Assembly (NCBI GenBank): GCA_010015675.1
Contig: ML977013.1
Location: 324,734-388,733 of the forward strand
Direction of reading: 5' to 3'
DNA from: Byssothecium circinans
Lineage: Eukaryota; Ascomycota; Dothideomycetes; Pleosporales; Massarinaceae
Length of the DNA stretch: 64,000 bases
The translations under genes were made by a program, and so were the position numbers. Positions 33,117-43,397 of the stretch are shown one piece after another. Under the pieces are notes generated by a model, which ran no database searches, was not told where the DNA came from, and was given only the letters and a program-made list of their open reading frames with translations. The stretch's first letter is position 1. Each line of letters opens with the position of its first letter.

Positions 33117-34549
33117 TTAAAAGTGCGCCACATGGTAACCGCTGTGCTCTTTCTCCAAGTCGCTGACGGTACGGAATGCTCGGAGTGGACCATTGGAGTT
33201 GATCAATCCCTCTACAGCTGCACGACTTCTGCCTATTGAAACGACCTCAGGCTCAACGTATTCTTCCTTGATCCCAGTCATCTCAGCCACTGACTTGACA
33301 ATACTGAACTCTCCTGAGACTCCGCTCGGTTCTTCGTAGAGATTGAAGAAGGGAAAACCGTGCTGGTCGTACGTTGCAGCGCTGATGGGCATGGACGGAG
33401 GTGGCCCCCCCGTTACAGCGTGATAGACAGCACTGTTCAAGACTTGGACGTTGAAGACGGTCGTACGCTCCGGGATTCATTCGTCAGCGTTGTGAAAGTC
33501 TTCTTTGATGACTTGCTTGATCTTTCCGCCTGCAGCAATGCTCATTTCATGGGTTGCGACGGGCGGCCCGCCGCCTCGAAGACGAAGAACAAGATGTATT
33601 TTGGAGCCCTGGTGCGTCAAATAAATAACTGTGCGTGTGCGGGGTCAAGAAAGCGGCTTGCCTTCACGATACAATACTCTCGCAGTGTTCGAGCATCCTC
33701 CAATTGCTTGCCGTCGCAGATGAGACGCTGTTGGTCTACCGGAATGCCTTCCTTGTCCTGGATGAGGCGTTTGAGATCCTGCACTGTATAGAATGTCTGG
33801 GCCTTCAGCCGTATGAGTTTCCCAGTCAGCGTGGCAACATCAACGTAGCAAGTAGGGTCATTAGAAGCTCCAGCCGTAGGTATTCCCGTGTAGAAGCCAG
33901 TCCTTCCTGGTGTCACTTCAATCTGAATACCACCTGTGGCATCAGCAGCACCGGTGATCTGTGACTCTACCGAGTGTCCGCTGCCGAAAGGCATTGCTAC
34001 GAATTGACGAACAGTCCCGTTAGAGTCGGCGATCCCATCCAGCCAGCATTGCCCCGGAACCACGGCGTAATCCTGAAGGCTGGCTGTGCTTTTGCCTAGC
34101 GATGCGATTCCACCAGCCGCCTTTGCCACGGCAAGCTTGGTCTGACGTCGAAGTTTGGTCGCAGCGTCTTCGACGGCAGGCTCTCCGGAGATGGCATTGA
34201 CACCGCCGACATAGACCTTGATAAGGTAGTGTTGTGCCCTGTGGTGGTTGAAGTCGATCCACATGGCCTCTGACTCTGTACCGCATTAACCGGGAAGGTA
34301 TCTATTAGGCAGGAGCATGGAGAACTTACGATACATGGGGAAGAAAGCACCACCCTTGGCTACCATTTCTGGCTTCATGCTGGTCGCATAGGTTGAGATG
34401 GGCTTCAGTGGGAATGCTCCCAGGTCCGGCGGTAGGTATGAGGTTTGGGCGTTGTCGGGTACGCGAATGGTTCGGCGGAACGAGATGCGTAGGTCGTCAT
34501 TGATCAGAATACTGTCATTCTCAAGCCTGCAAGGGAGGGGAGCCGCCAT
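33117..34549 (-). CDS. Protein with internal ubiquitin domain, C-terminal third interrupted by an in-frame TGA
   Basis: The model is complement(join(33117..33608,33662..34275,34330..34549)), 441 codons. Intron 1 is GTAAGT...TACAG. Intron 2 is a GC-AG intron (AAG|GCAAGC ... CACCAG|GGC, 53 nt). The N-terminal region ([24 protein letters not shown]) is a conserved fungal domain of unknown role. Residues about 200-292 are a ubiquitin domain with [20 protein letters not shown] and LVLRLRGGG, so the diglycine lies inside the protein. After it comes a conserved-looking tail ([19 protein letters not shown], stop, [15 protein letters not shown]). The stop is TGA at 33479-33477, where homologues as I recall them carry Trp. 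Translation would end at residue 321 unless read through, or this is a damaged allele or an error. The TGA lies in an otherwise fully open frame. Confidence 0.78.
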
Positions 34550-35367
34550 GGTGATGGTCGTGGCGAAGGTTGGAAGGGGAAGGTTGAAGGGTGCTGATAT
34601 AGAGGTGAATCAAGAGCGCCTTGCGGAAGCTACGCCTCTCGGCTAGGGAGGTCTGGAAGGAGCCCCGAGGCTGAGTAGGTCTGCGAAGGAAAGAGCCAGT
34701 TGGGTGATGCCAAAGACCCAGTCAGGCTGTTCTCTGTTCACATTGCACTCGAGGCCGAAATTGCGCACTTGACGAAACATCCAACATTTGAATAGTTGCC
34801 TTCTGTAGGGCTGCAGCGGTACAGCGATACAGCGATACAGAAAAGGGACACTGCCTCTCTACCTACGCGCCGACACCTGCTCTTGCATTCCAGAAATGGG
34901 TGCCTAAACGTAAGCTGAGGAGCTTCGGAGGAAGTGGAAGTTGCGCGGGGTTGTTCACTTCACACATTGATTGTACACATCTCCCCAAGACATTATTGAG
35001 CTTGTATTTGTAGGAATCCCAGCTTAGTGGGACAAGAATGAATGATAGATGGTGACCAGATGGATGACGACGCGTGAGGTTGTACACGTCGGCCCGAAGT
35101 TCTTCCGTGCCCCGCCACAAACAAACGATCCATCACGACTTCCCAACTTGAACCATGGCGACGCGAGCAGAAAATAGCAGGTACTCGCGGCTCGACCGCT
35201 CTGCCACCGCCACCGCCACCGCTATGAAACGACCAAGAGGAAAGTGAAGGCCATTCGCCATTCTGACCGCGAGCAGGAACTGGAGGGACTACACTTTTCT
35301 GTTTACTTGCTTGCGCCCAGCGACCTCTTCTCCACCCCACCGCCTGCTACCACGTACGAGCACGACC
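34550..35367. promoter_or_regulatory. Divergent promoter region between the ubiquitin-domain gene and TAD3
   Basis: Starts at 34549 (minus) and 35368 (plus) face outward. It includes a small tandem motif (ACAGCGAT, three times near 34820-34840) and a CCACCG triplet run near 35203-35222. No gene is supported. Confidence 0.4.
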
Positions 35368-36686
35368 ATGGCGGCCGACGCGACTCTCCCGCTCCCGCTC
35401 GGGAAACTCGTCTCTCTGCGGACCAAGGACGAAGTCCGCGCCGGCATCGAGACGGTCCAGGCCTACGTTGTCGAGCTCCCCGCCCGCTCCACCAATCCCG
35501 TCAAGGAGTAGGCGCTCTTTGTCCCTGCACTGCATGACTCAGCTAACAATCCAGTCTCCTACACGCGGCCCTGCCCGACTTCAAGATCGCCGAGATCGCC
35601 CACCTACGTCGCGTCGTCCAGTTCAAATTCCTACCGGCCCATCTGCAGAAGCAATTCTACCCGCCCGCAAGGCTCCAGAGAGGTGAAGAGGATACCTCCC
35701 CACTATCCTTATCACCTTGCTCAACCCCGCTGCCTCCTTCTCCCACCGGTGCCGAGAGCTGTGAAGACTTGTTTGCTAAAGATGAGGATGCAGTTCGTTT
35801 CTTCATCCTATGTCCGACGCGCCACATCTCCCATGCCGAATTGTTCGCCCTGCTCCGAAAGCACCCCCCCTTTGTTACCATGCACTCCGGACCGAAGCTC
35901 CTCTACGTGACAATACCCGCACTGGCACCCACCTCGGCCGAACAAGCAGCACACTGGAGCGAGTTGTACTGGCCCATTCAATACAAGAACACCAACCCGT
36001 ACGGCCCACACCCGAACCTTGTCACCAAGAACGCAGCCGAAATCACCCCCGAAGCACCCCTCTGGCTCTCTCTTGCTGCCACGGCTGGACGCGAGATCAG
36101 CGAACTCGGAATTGGCGAGAAGATCGGCTGCGTGATCGTCGACCGGAGTCGCGAGACGCCTGAAGTGGTGGCTGTTGCGGGCGACTGTCGCTGGCGCTCT
36201 CCTATTGGAGCCGCAGAGATCCATACTGGCCGCGGAAACGTCATGGCACATTCAGTCCACCGTGCTATTGCCATGGTCGCGAAGAAGCGGCTTCGAATGT
36301 CGGGCGCTAACCCGACGCTCCTGGACCGCTCCCTGTTTGCCGATGTACCTTTGACCGAAGTCGAGCGTCCACATTACGAGAAGGACAATATCAACCCCAA
36401 TGGCTACCTCTGCGTCGATCTGGACATCTACCTCACCCATGAACCTTGTGTCATGTGCTCCATGGCCATTCTCCACTCGAGGTTCCGGCGCTGCATCTTC
36501 GGCGAGAGGATGCCGCTAACGGGTGGCATGACGGCCGACACGATTGGCAATGCTCGCAATCCCGGCAAAGGTCTGCAGCATGGCATGTTCTGGCGGCCCA
36601 GCGAGCTCAACTGGAAATTTCTGGCTTGGGAGTGGAAGGCCGATGATGGCACTGAATCGAGCATTGACGATACGCTGCATGTTTAG
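35368..36686 (+). CDS. TAD3: tRNA adenosine deaminase subunit Tad3
   Basis: The model is join(35368..35507,35555..36686), 423 residues; the 47-nt intron (GTAGGC...ATCCAG) splits an Asp codon. The N-terminus (RTKDEVRAGIETVQAYVVEL) and the C-terminal cytidine/deoxycytidylate deaminase domain match Tad3/ADAT3. Zinc ligands are present: His in GRGNVMAHSVHRAIAM and the PC..C motif HEPCVMCSMAILHSRFRR. The catalytic Glu of the HAE motif is replaced (HSV), as expected for Tad3, the inactive partner of Tad2. The heterodimer converts A34 to inosine in tRNA anticodons and is essential. The end GGLQHG-type loop (GKGLQHGMFWRPSELNWKFL) is typical. Confidence 0.92.
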
Positions 36687-37676
36687 ACGACATTACTGTA
36701 CGGGAGCGGCGCTGACTTGGATAGCGTGTTAGCATTGTTCAGTGTTCATAACAAGTTGAGACGGTTACCAGGTACTGCATATTATACCCTTAGCATAGAT
36801 ACGAATTCACAATGATGTGCATTACATGATCATGTATGGACGCGTGCGAGAGGACTGGCCCTTGCTAGGAATGTAGTATTCTCTGTATCGCCTGTGAATG
36901 AGTCTCCATCCCATTGCAGTCGAACTGTATGAGAGAAGAATACTGAACATGTGGACGCAAGTGAAACAGTGTTGCTAACAGCCTTGTACGCCAGTGTTAC
37001 CTACGTCCTTGTCAATAGTATGCATCTTTTGAGATTCAGTGTTGATTCGGTAGTTGGCGTGCACTAGCGTGGCGGGGCTCTTTGATCGAGCTAAGTTGTC
37101 AGTCCTCATGCGTGGTTTGTAGATGCAGGTACACATTATAGGGGTTGGCGTACTCCGTAATGGCAGTCGCACCACGACAGTCAACTAAACAGAGCAGCAA
37201 CGACACGTCAATTACGTGCCGAATACCCCTCAGAAGCTATAAAAGGCTTTTGACAGAATTTCAGCTCTTGAAGTTCTGTTTAATCTGCTGTTAGACTGTG
37301 TTGATAGCGTGTTTGTAGGTCGCGTAAAACCTATAATGCATACCATGGTACATGTACCTTTGCTACAACACCATATCACGGGATGCCGCGCTCAGCGAAG
37401 AGCCAATCGGCACGCAGCTATCGGGGAGCGTCAACCAGTCAGCATCTGCAACGGCGATGCATAGAGTATTCCACAAGGTTCGCTCTCCGGCCTCAAAATA
37501 TGAAGCCGAACCGGCATACAAGGTCTACGAATTGACCGGGCATCTTCCAGCTCAATTTCAGGATGGCATCCCAAATCCGAATCCAATAATGGTCACCCCT
37601 TTCCCCTGGACCGGCCTGACATTCACGTCCAAGCTGCACAGCACGCCCTCACCGCAATTGACGGAGTTGAAGCTAT
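36687..37676. other. Spacer with a TATA box but no intact gene
   Basis: A TATAAAA box lies at 37238-37244 and could have served the decayed SDR gene downstream. The frame 37352-37676 is open but has no recognisable content until the Rossmann motif at about 37700. Nothing else is seen. Confidence 0.4.
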
Positions 37677-38132
37677 CCATATCTTTCATCGTCGTCGTCG
37701 TCGTCATCACGGGCGCTAGCCGCAACATCGGAGCCGCGCCTGCCAAATCCTTTGGACTTCGCCACCATCGAAGTCGACCAGATCCCCGCGCCCATGTCCG
37801 TCAACGGAGTGGGGAAATTCGCAAACATCAAAACCCTACTCCCCCTTCATCTGTCAACCACCCACGGTGTAAAAGTCATCATCAATGTCACGAGCGCCAT
37901 GTCGCACTTCGCCAGCAATACGCTCTCGGGTACAATCTCTCCCGAATTGTTGGCGTACGCGGTACATCCTGGGATCGTCGCTACGCTGCCGCCGCCGGCG
38001 GGGTTGCCTGAGGGCGGGAGGCCGTGGGCCGTGGATGATGTGGGGTTGTGCGGGGCATTTTCGGTGTGGTTGGTGAAGGAGAGGAGGGAGTGGTTGAGTG
38101 GGAGATATGTTAGTGGCAATTGGGATGTGTAG
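37677..38132 (+). pseudogene. Short-chain dehydrogenase remnant
   Basis: An N-terminal Rossmann strand and cofactor loop (FIVVVVVITGASRNIGAAPA, the TGxxxGxG motif with an altered end) in one frame is followed after a frame change and a large internal deletion by an SDR-like tail in another frame: KVIINVTSAMSHFA, AYAVHPGIVATLPPP, and a C-terminal EWLSGRYVSGNWDV. The segment that should carry the catalytic Tyr-x3-Lys is missing, so it cannot be an active enzyme. It resembles fungal SDRs whose C-terminus ends in a substrate-binding WLSGRY..NWD motif. Confidence 0.6.
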
Positions 38133-38640
38133 GAGTTGGAGAGGAGAAAGTGGGTGATTGTGAAGGGGGATTTGCTGAAGATGCCTTTGGTAGTTTAGGT
38201 AGATCAGTAACTATGGCGGCTAGAATGGACGATAGCACTTGCAAAACGAGAGACTATATCGGGCTTAGTGTGTAGGAAGTGTTGGATTGCTACATAATAA
38301 TCCATTAAGTAATCAGATGAGCACTCACCTCTTGGCGAAACACTTTATATATGAGGCATCTCATTTACCCATCTCGTCCTTTCACGGCCGTAATCAGTTC
38401 AGTAGAAAGTAGGGAAGTAAATCGTTACCGTGTCAGTGAAAGAGACTGATCATCATATGAGAGCTGGTAGACCTTGACGTCAACTCACATTCCGCGTCCT
38501 GCCAAACTCCTTGATCAGCTTCAGGGTGTCCTTCACCTCGGTCCTCATATTGAGCAGTCCGACGCTATACCAGCTCGCCAAATGCGTATCCTCCACCGAG
38601 CGGGCCAATAACGGTGCCCATGCCAAGCGCGACCTCGTGC
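38133..38640. other. Spacer downstream of the lysozyme pseudogene
   Basis: It has short A/T-rich stretches and no supported reading frame. It separates the SDR remnant from the 3' end of the GH25 gene. Confidence 0.35.
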
Positions 38641-40221
38641 CTACGTGTATACTTGGCTATACTCGACAATTCGTACCAAATCAGTAACGCTCAGCATATC
38701 GCCTATGCAAGATCCTGCAGTGACGGATCCATCGTCGTTGAAGAACGCTGCCGCGCACGCTGCAGTAATTGAGTAGCCTGGCGCACCTGGGGACACCGAA
38801 AATAAAACGATGCATGGTCCACCGGCAAATACACATTTTCGACTACCAGCAACGCAGCGAAAGTTTGTCGATGAGGGTGGACCGACGCGTTTGGAGTCCA
38901 TCGCGCCAGCCCGGAGACCTCCACTAGGCCCGCTAATAGTTCTGTAAAGGCCTCCTGGGGGCGGTATGACAACCTGCAGGTTGCTGTCTCTGCCGGAAAC
39001 CAGTTTGCCATAGGACCACCATGCTAGGCAACCAGCCGGGCATGTTATATCCACGGGCCCATCGTTAGAGTCGCCTACCATGCGCACTCCGCCTGCACCG
39101 ACGCCAGCAAAGAAATCTACCGTTCGTCCTGTGACGGGGTCAGGTCTCGTGCCGTGTCTCATGTACGCGTTGCGCACAGTTATGCTGTTGGGTAGGCGCC
39201 ATGGGAGAATTGTCATGGTTGCGCTCCCACCACCACTGCACACGCACAGAAGTGACACACTGCCATCTCTGAAAGTAACCGACTTCGACTCAGACCAAGG
39301 GTCCTCCGTTGCCCTACTCATCTGATCGGAGTCCATCGTCAAGTTGATGTAGAAAGCAGCGGGACTATTGGCCGGTGCATCGTGAGCTTCTTTCCGGATC
39401 GCCTTCTGTGCCGCCATTTCCGCCGCGCCCTTGAGCCAAAATCGTTCAGTGCTAGTGCCAGAGGCCAATCCAAGCAAAGCTGTTTCATCCCCATTGAAGA
39501 TATCCGAGTCACCACCGTATCGATACGATGACGAGTTCTGCCAGATAGTATACGAAGACCAGCCGGACGGCGCCGGGCGAAGATGCATATCTTGCCAGCA
39601 CCAAAGGACAGGAGCGCGCAAAGCCTGTGTAATTTCCAGTGCAAGTAGTCCAAAAGTTGTTCGTCGTGTAAATCATCGGAAATCTTCCCGTCGTCCTAGA
39701 ATAGGTATCGACGAACTCCACGATCCAAGAAACCATCTTAGACTGCGAAAGTCCATAACATTGGGGCCCTGAAGGATTATTCTCAATGTCCAACATTCCA
39801 GGCAGGGTCATGCCATCTGTAGTCCACCTTCCGCCGTAGGCAAGAAAGAACGTGGCTTGGGCGCTGCCGTTGCTGGAGCCGGGTCTTGCGAAGTGGTAGG
39901 CACCGATGACGAAGCCAACGTTGGCAGCGCCAGTGACGTGATCATGGTACTTTGGATCTTTGGTAGTGGTGCCTTCTGTGGCCTGCATGGGGTTTGTTAG
40001 CTCCTATGTGATAGAGATCTCGGTAACAATGGCGAGGGGGTTGTCTTAAAGGGAATGCACCTTAATAATCACGAAGCGACTACACTGTTGTATGCTGCCA
40101 GGAAGTCGACACTGGCTTGCCAGTGCGAAATATCGAACCCTTGCACAGTGCTAACAAGCTCCCTATGGGCAAGGACAACACAGGCCTGGGCGAGGAAGGC
40201 GGCGAGCGAAATGGATCTCAT
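38641..40221 (-). pseudogene. GH25 lysozyme-like gene with two frameshifts and a long C-terminal extension
   Basis: From an ATG at 40221 a signal peptide (MRSISLAAFLAQACVVLA) leads into the GH25 (N,O-diacetylmuramidase) start TVQGFDISHWQASVDFLAAY, then the frame slips by one base before FVIIK. An intron (GTGCAT...ATGCAG) leads into ATEGTTTKDPKYHDHVTGAA, GFVIGAYHFARPGSSNGSAQ, then PGMLDIENNP with the catalytic Asp-x-Glu. A second slip follows ARYASSPGA, before GWSSYTIWQNSSSYRYGGDS. About 270 residues follow the domain (to 38641) with no recognised family, Cys- and Gly-rich. Both slips are 1-nt events in coding sequence with no room for introns. The gene is broken unless these are assembly errors. 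Such enzymes hydrolyse bacterial peptidoglycan. Confidence 0.72.
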
Positions 40222-40273
40222 CGTGAGTATGTAGTTGCAAAACCCCAGGGCTCGAATGTGAAATCTACTGACC

Positions 40274-40282
40274 TATATATAT
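40274..40282 (-). promoter_or_regulatory. TATA-like site upstream of the GH25 gene
   Basis: TATATATA on the minus strand, 53 bp upstream of the ATG. The short distance implies a very short leader if it is used. Confidence 0.35.
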
Positions 40283-41385
40283 GGGTGCATGAGCAAATAA
40301 ACTTTAGCCCAGCACACCCTTCGAGGCTGCAGTAACTCGATATCCTATGGAGGCAGGACTTGCTGTAACACACGCACACCATTGTAAGAAGTGGCTGCAC
40401 AAATTAATTTCTTGCAGCTTACAAAAACGGGACCTGGGCACACAAACCCTACACCGCGTTCTCTTAGTGGCTACACCACCTCGATAACCAGTGGGGGTTG
40501 GACTTTCGGTAATCACACAATCTCAGCCCATAGCCGCCGTGACTAACGTCTTCGCTATGGCAGCAAAGCCATCAGGATTATTTTTCTGAAGCTCCTCTTC
40601 AAAAGCCTTGGCGGAACGATTAAAGAGAGTGACGACAACATTTCCTTTCTGAAGTAGCTTTCTATAGCTGCAGGTCATTAACTAGGTCCGGGGGTTATAA
40701 AGAGGCGAGGTAAAGGGTAGGAAGGCTCGGCCGGTCAAGGTCTGGAATGCGAGCAGTGGCACTAGCAATTCAGTTGGCTTTCTCTCACAACTCGGCAGGC
40801 TGGCAACAGCATCAGGCGACAAGGCGGTCAAGGCGGTCAAAGAATGAGGCGGGTTATCGCAAGCTTGCCTTCTGCGGAAAACAAGCTGTATGGCGCCGTT
40901 TTCGTCTCACCGGAAGGCTCCACAACATATCAAAACCATATGTATGGGCAACCAGCAGCTGATAGTTTATTTCTGTTACTTAATGGATCGACGATTCCGT
41001 ACAGATTGGGTGGAGATAATGTGACACAAAAAATAAGCAGAGGGCTAATACATGCAGAGAACAACAGCAGGGTGGAACGCAGTCCCTTTCTCTCCAAAGC
41101 TTGCCCTGTGAAAAAAATTTCCTTTAGTATAAACTTTATTTTCTCAGAGCCATACTTTTACTTTAATAATTATTTTAGCGGATATTTGGTCTAATGATCC
41201 TCCTCCTGTTAGCTTTCGGCCAAATTGTTATTACGGCATGTACACTGGACAGTAATGTTGATACGACGTTTAGAATTCACGAACTAGAAGTGCTTTACCG
41301 TGACGGGAAATTGGTCGTGCTACAGAGCAACTTTGCTTGTCTAGAATTAGACCTACCTCGATAGGCACTCACTCATAAATAACCA
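40283..41385. other. About 1.1 kb without a supported gene
   Basis: It contains A/T-rich stretches (about 41110-41190) and short frames up to 116 codons, none with a recognised domain. A small tandem CAAGGCGGT duplication lies near 40821-40838. Confidence 0.4.
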
Positions 41386-42860
41386 ATGCAAAACATTAGT
41401 AACGACTTAACCCGCTATAATCTAGCACACATACTGTTGCAGATGAATGTTTCGTCCAAGGAAATGGAAAAGGGTCTCGAAATCGGCGTCCCTGCTATGA
41501 GCAAATTCGCACTAGGACTTTTTCTCAATCAGACGGAGGCAGATCAGCTCAGTACTCGCAATGTCTTGACTCTTCGAGGATGGCTTGGTGACGCATTGGT
41601 AGCCCTCGCGCGGGTTTTCTTGCCAGGAGCGTATGTATTTTGCGCGGCCACCGCATCTGGAACTCTCGCTTTATTCCTCCACTTTGCCTCCGAATTTCGT
41701 GCGGGGAACTGAGGGCCATTATCAATCACGGATGACCAAAACTTCTTCTTGTTCCCACTCCATGGCGACATTGCTACTAGTGGTACTTTTCACCTTCCCT
41801 CAATCTAGAGGGACTGTCTACTAATTGCACAATAGGTCCACTTCGTGTTTACTACAACGCATGGAAACCCGATGGCTTCAAATCTGATAGCACGATTGGG
41901 ACAACCTTCAACCGCGATATTTACACGCCCTGGCCATTTGCGGGCTCTGGAGATCATCCAGTGTTCGTGGAGACCACAAAGAAGATCATCTTGCACGAGG
42001 CCACACATAGTGTGCAATACTACTCGATAGGATATAGCTTGGCACTATACGGGTGGAACTATATTTACCATGGTTGTAAATGCGTTGGCTATAAATGCAT
42101 TCCCTACGAGGCCGAGGCATACAGAAAACAGGTAGTGTTCGCCAGTAGAATCCCTAGCAGTATGAACTAAGCTTATTTACTGAAGAACGAACTGGACAAC
42201 CTCCTCCAGCCTACAGGATCAGGTCGACTCTTCTTCGATGTTTGGCGTCGCATAGGCCTGAAGCCATTACTGGGATTTCCAACCTACAAGAGCAATACAC
42301 CATTCACAGTTCGAATGCGATCAGCACTTTCTTTTCAACATGGAATTTTAGAACTTGACCTGGGTAACCTGGCTACCGCCTGTTTCCGCACATTCACCAA
42401 TGCCGAGATTCAAGCTCGAAGCAACGCCAATTGCTTCATTGAGCCAGACTGCAAAAGTAAAAAACTCAAGGGAAGAGAGCCACCACCCCAGCCAGGAGAC
42501 GGCGGAGGACCACGTAATGTGAGCACTTGCCTTAACTGGAGATTCACGAGATGCCTTGAGCTTTCAGTGCTAATAACTTGCGCAAAAGTGTATACAATTA
42601 GAAATCGACGCCCATAATGCCGCCTGTCGGGCTGCTGATAATCGCTGGAGGACGGTTGAGACAGGAAGGAGATTTAGTTGCACTTCTCGCTCAAGCATCA
42701 TTACTCCACCGGTCCGACCAGAACCCCACCTTCGCTCCCAGTGTGTTCTCCTACTTGCAATAAGTATGTTGGTATATGTCATAAGCCGAATCCGCCAGCA
42801 TCTTGCGACGATGCGCCGCCAAGTCCTTGCGAGGAGGAGTGGGCGGCGTGTGGGCTGTAG
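41386..42860 (+). pseudogene. HExxH-motif protein gene (putative metallopeptidase), probably inactivated
   Basis: The frame from 41386 is open to a single TGA at 41710-41712 and then continues (GPLSITDDQNFFLFPLHGDI). A 53-nt intron (GTACTT, branch CTACTAAT, AATAG) joins in phase to PLRVYYNAWKPDGFKSDST and then to VETTKKIILHEATHSVQYYS. HEATH fits the zinc-protease motif HExxH, and the downstream IPYEAEAY would supply a third Glu ligand. A second intron (42132-42185, GTAGTG...CTGAAG) leads to NELDNLLQPTGSGRLFFDVW. The Cys-rich end (CNKYVGICHKPNPPASC) lies in a different frame, so a frameshift or unseen intron is needed. The pattern HE..H..Q...NPYE.EAY is seen in small domains of bacterial and fungal proteins; peptidase activity is inference. 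Confidence 0.5.
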
Positions 42861-42904
42861 CAGATTCGACGAATGAGAAGTATCGAATCTATAGAGTTCC
42901 TACA

Positions 42905-43075
42905 GGTAGAATAGTTTGGAGTACTGGAGGCAGCGCCAAACACATTAATCACCAGGTAAGCCACGGAGAGCGCGAGCTCGGGGTGGCTTGGGGAAAAATA
43001 GGGGTACACTGTTTTGTGATAGGCCTTGGTCAGCCTTGGGAAGTCAGGGAGCGGGTTGGGCGTGGGTTTACTCAT
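42905..43075 (-). pseudogene. 5' fragment of a second SDR-like gene
   Basis: From the ATG at 43075 the frame reads LPDFPRLTKAYHKTVYPYFS then PSHPELALSVAYLVINVF. The TK-x-YH-x2-x-YP..PS.PEL pattern is the usual leader of a fungal short-chain dehydrogenase group, immediately before the first Rossmann strand, but the glycine motif that should follow is absent. It is probably a truncated remnant on the opposite strand to the thioesterase relic. Evidence is resemblance only. Confidence 0.35.
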
Positions 43076-43397
43076 GGCTGAAGCGGGTGGTGGCTTCGAG
43101 CTTGATTCTGACGACAAAAGCGCGGTCTTGAGGCAGCTATGTATACGAAAAACTCGGTCGCCTAGTTCTTAATGTTCTTTCTATCGCCATGAGAGCTCGC
43201 GCGCTTTTCGGTCCTCGCTCTTTATAATCGGCGATGGCCGGTTTCGGCCGTCCAATCACTTTTGGCGTGTTTTGGGAAACGCAAGGACGGCGGTGCTGAC
43301 TGTACTATTGCTGTGAACCTTTTGGAGAGCAATATGCGGGAAATGGTACGTGGGATAAAGAAGAGGTACCTGAAAGCTGCAGGAAATTGAGGATGCC

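Noticed and set aside
40747..41194. Two overlapping plus-strand frames of 71 and 116 codons
   Set aside because: No recognised domain, no splice partners and A/T-rich low-quality sequence.
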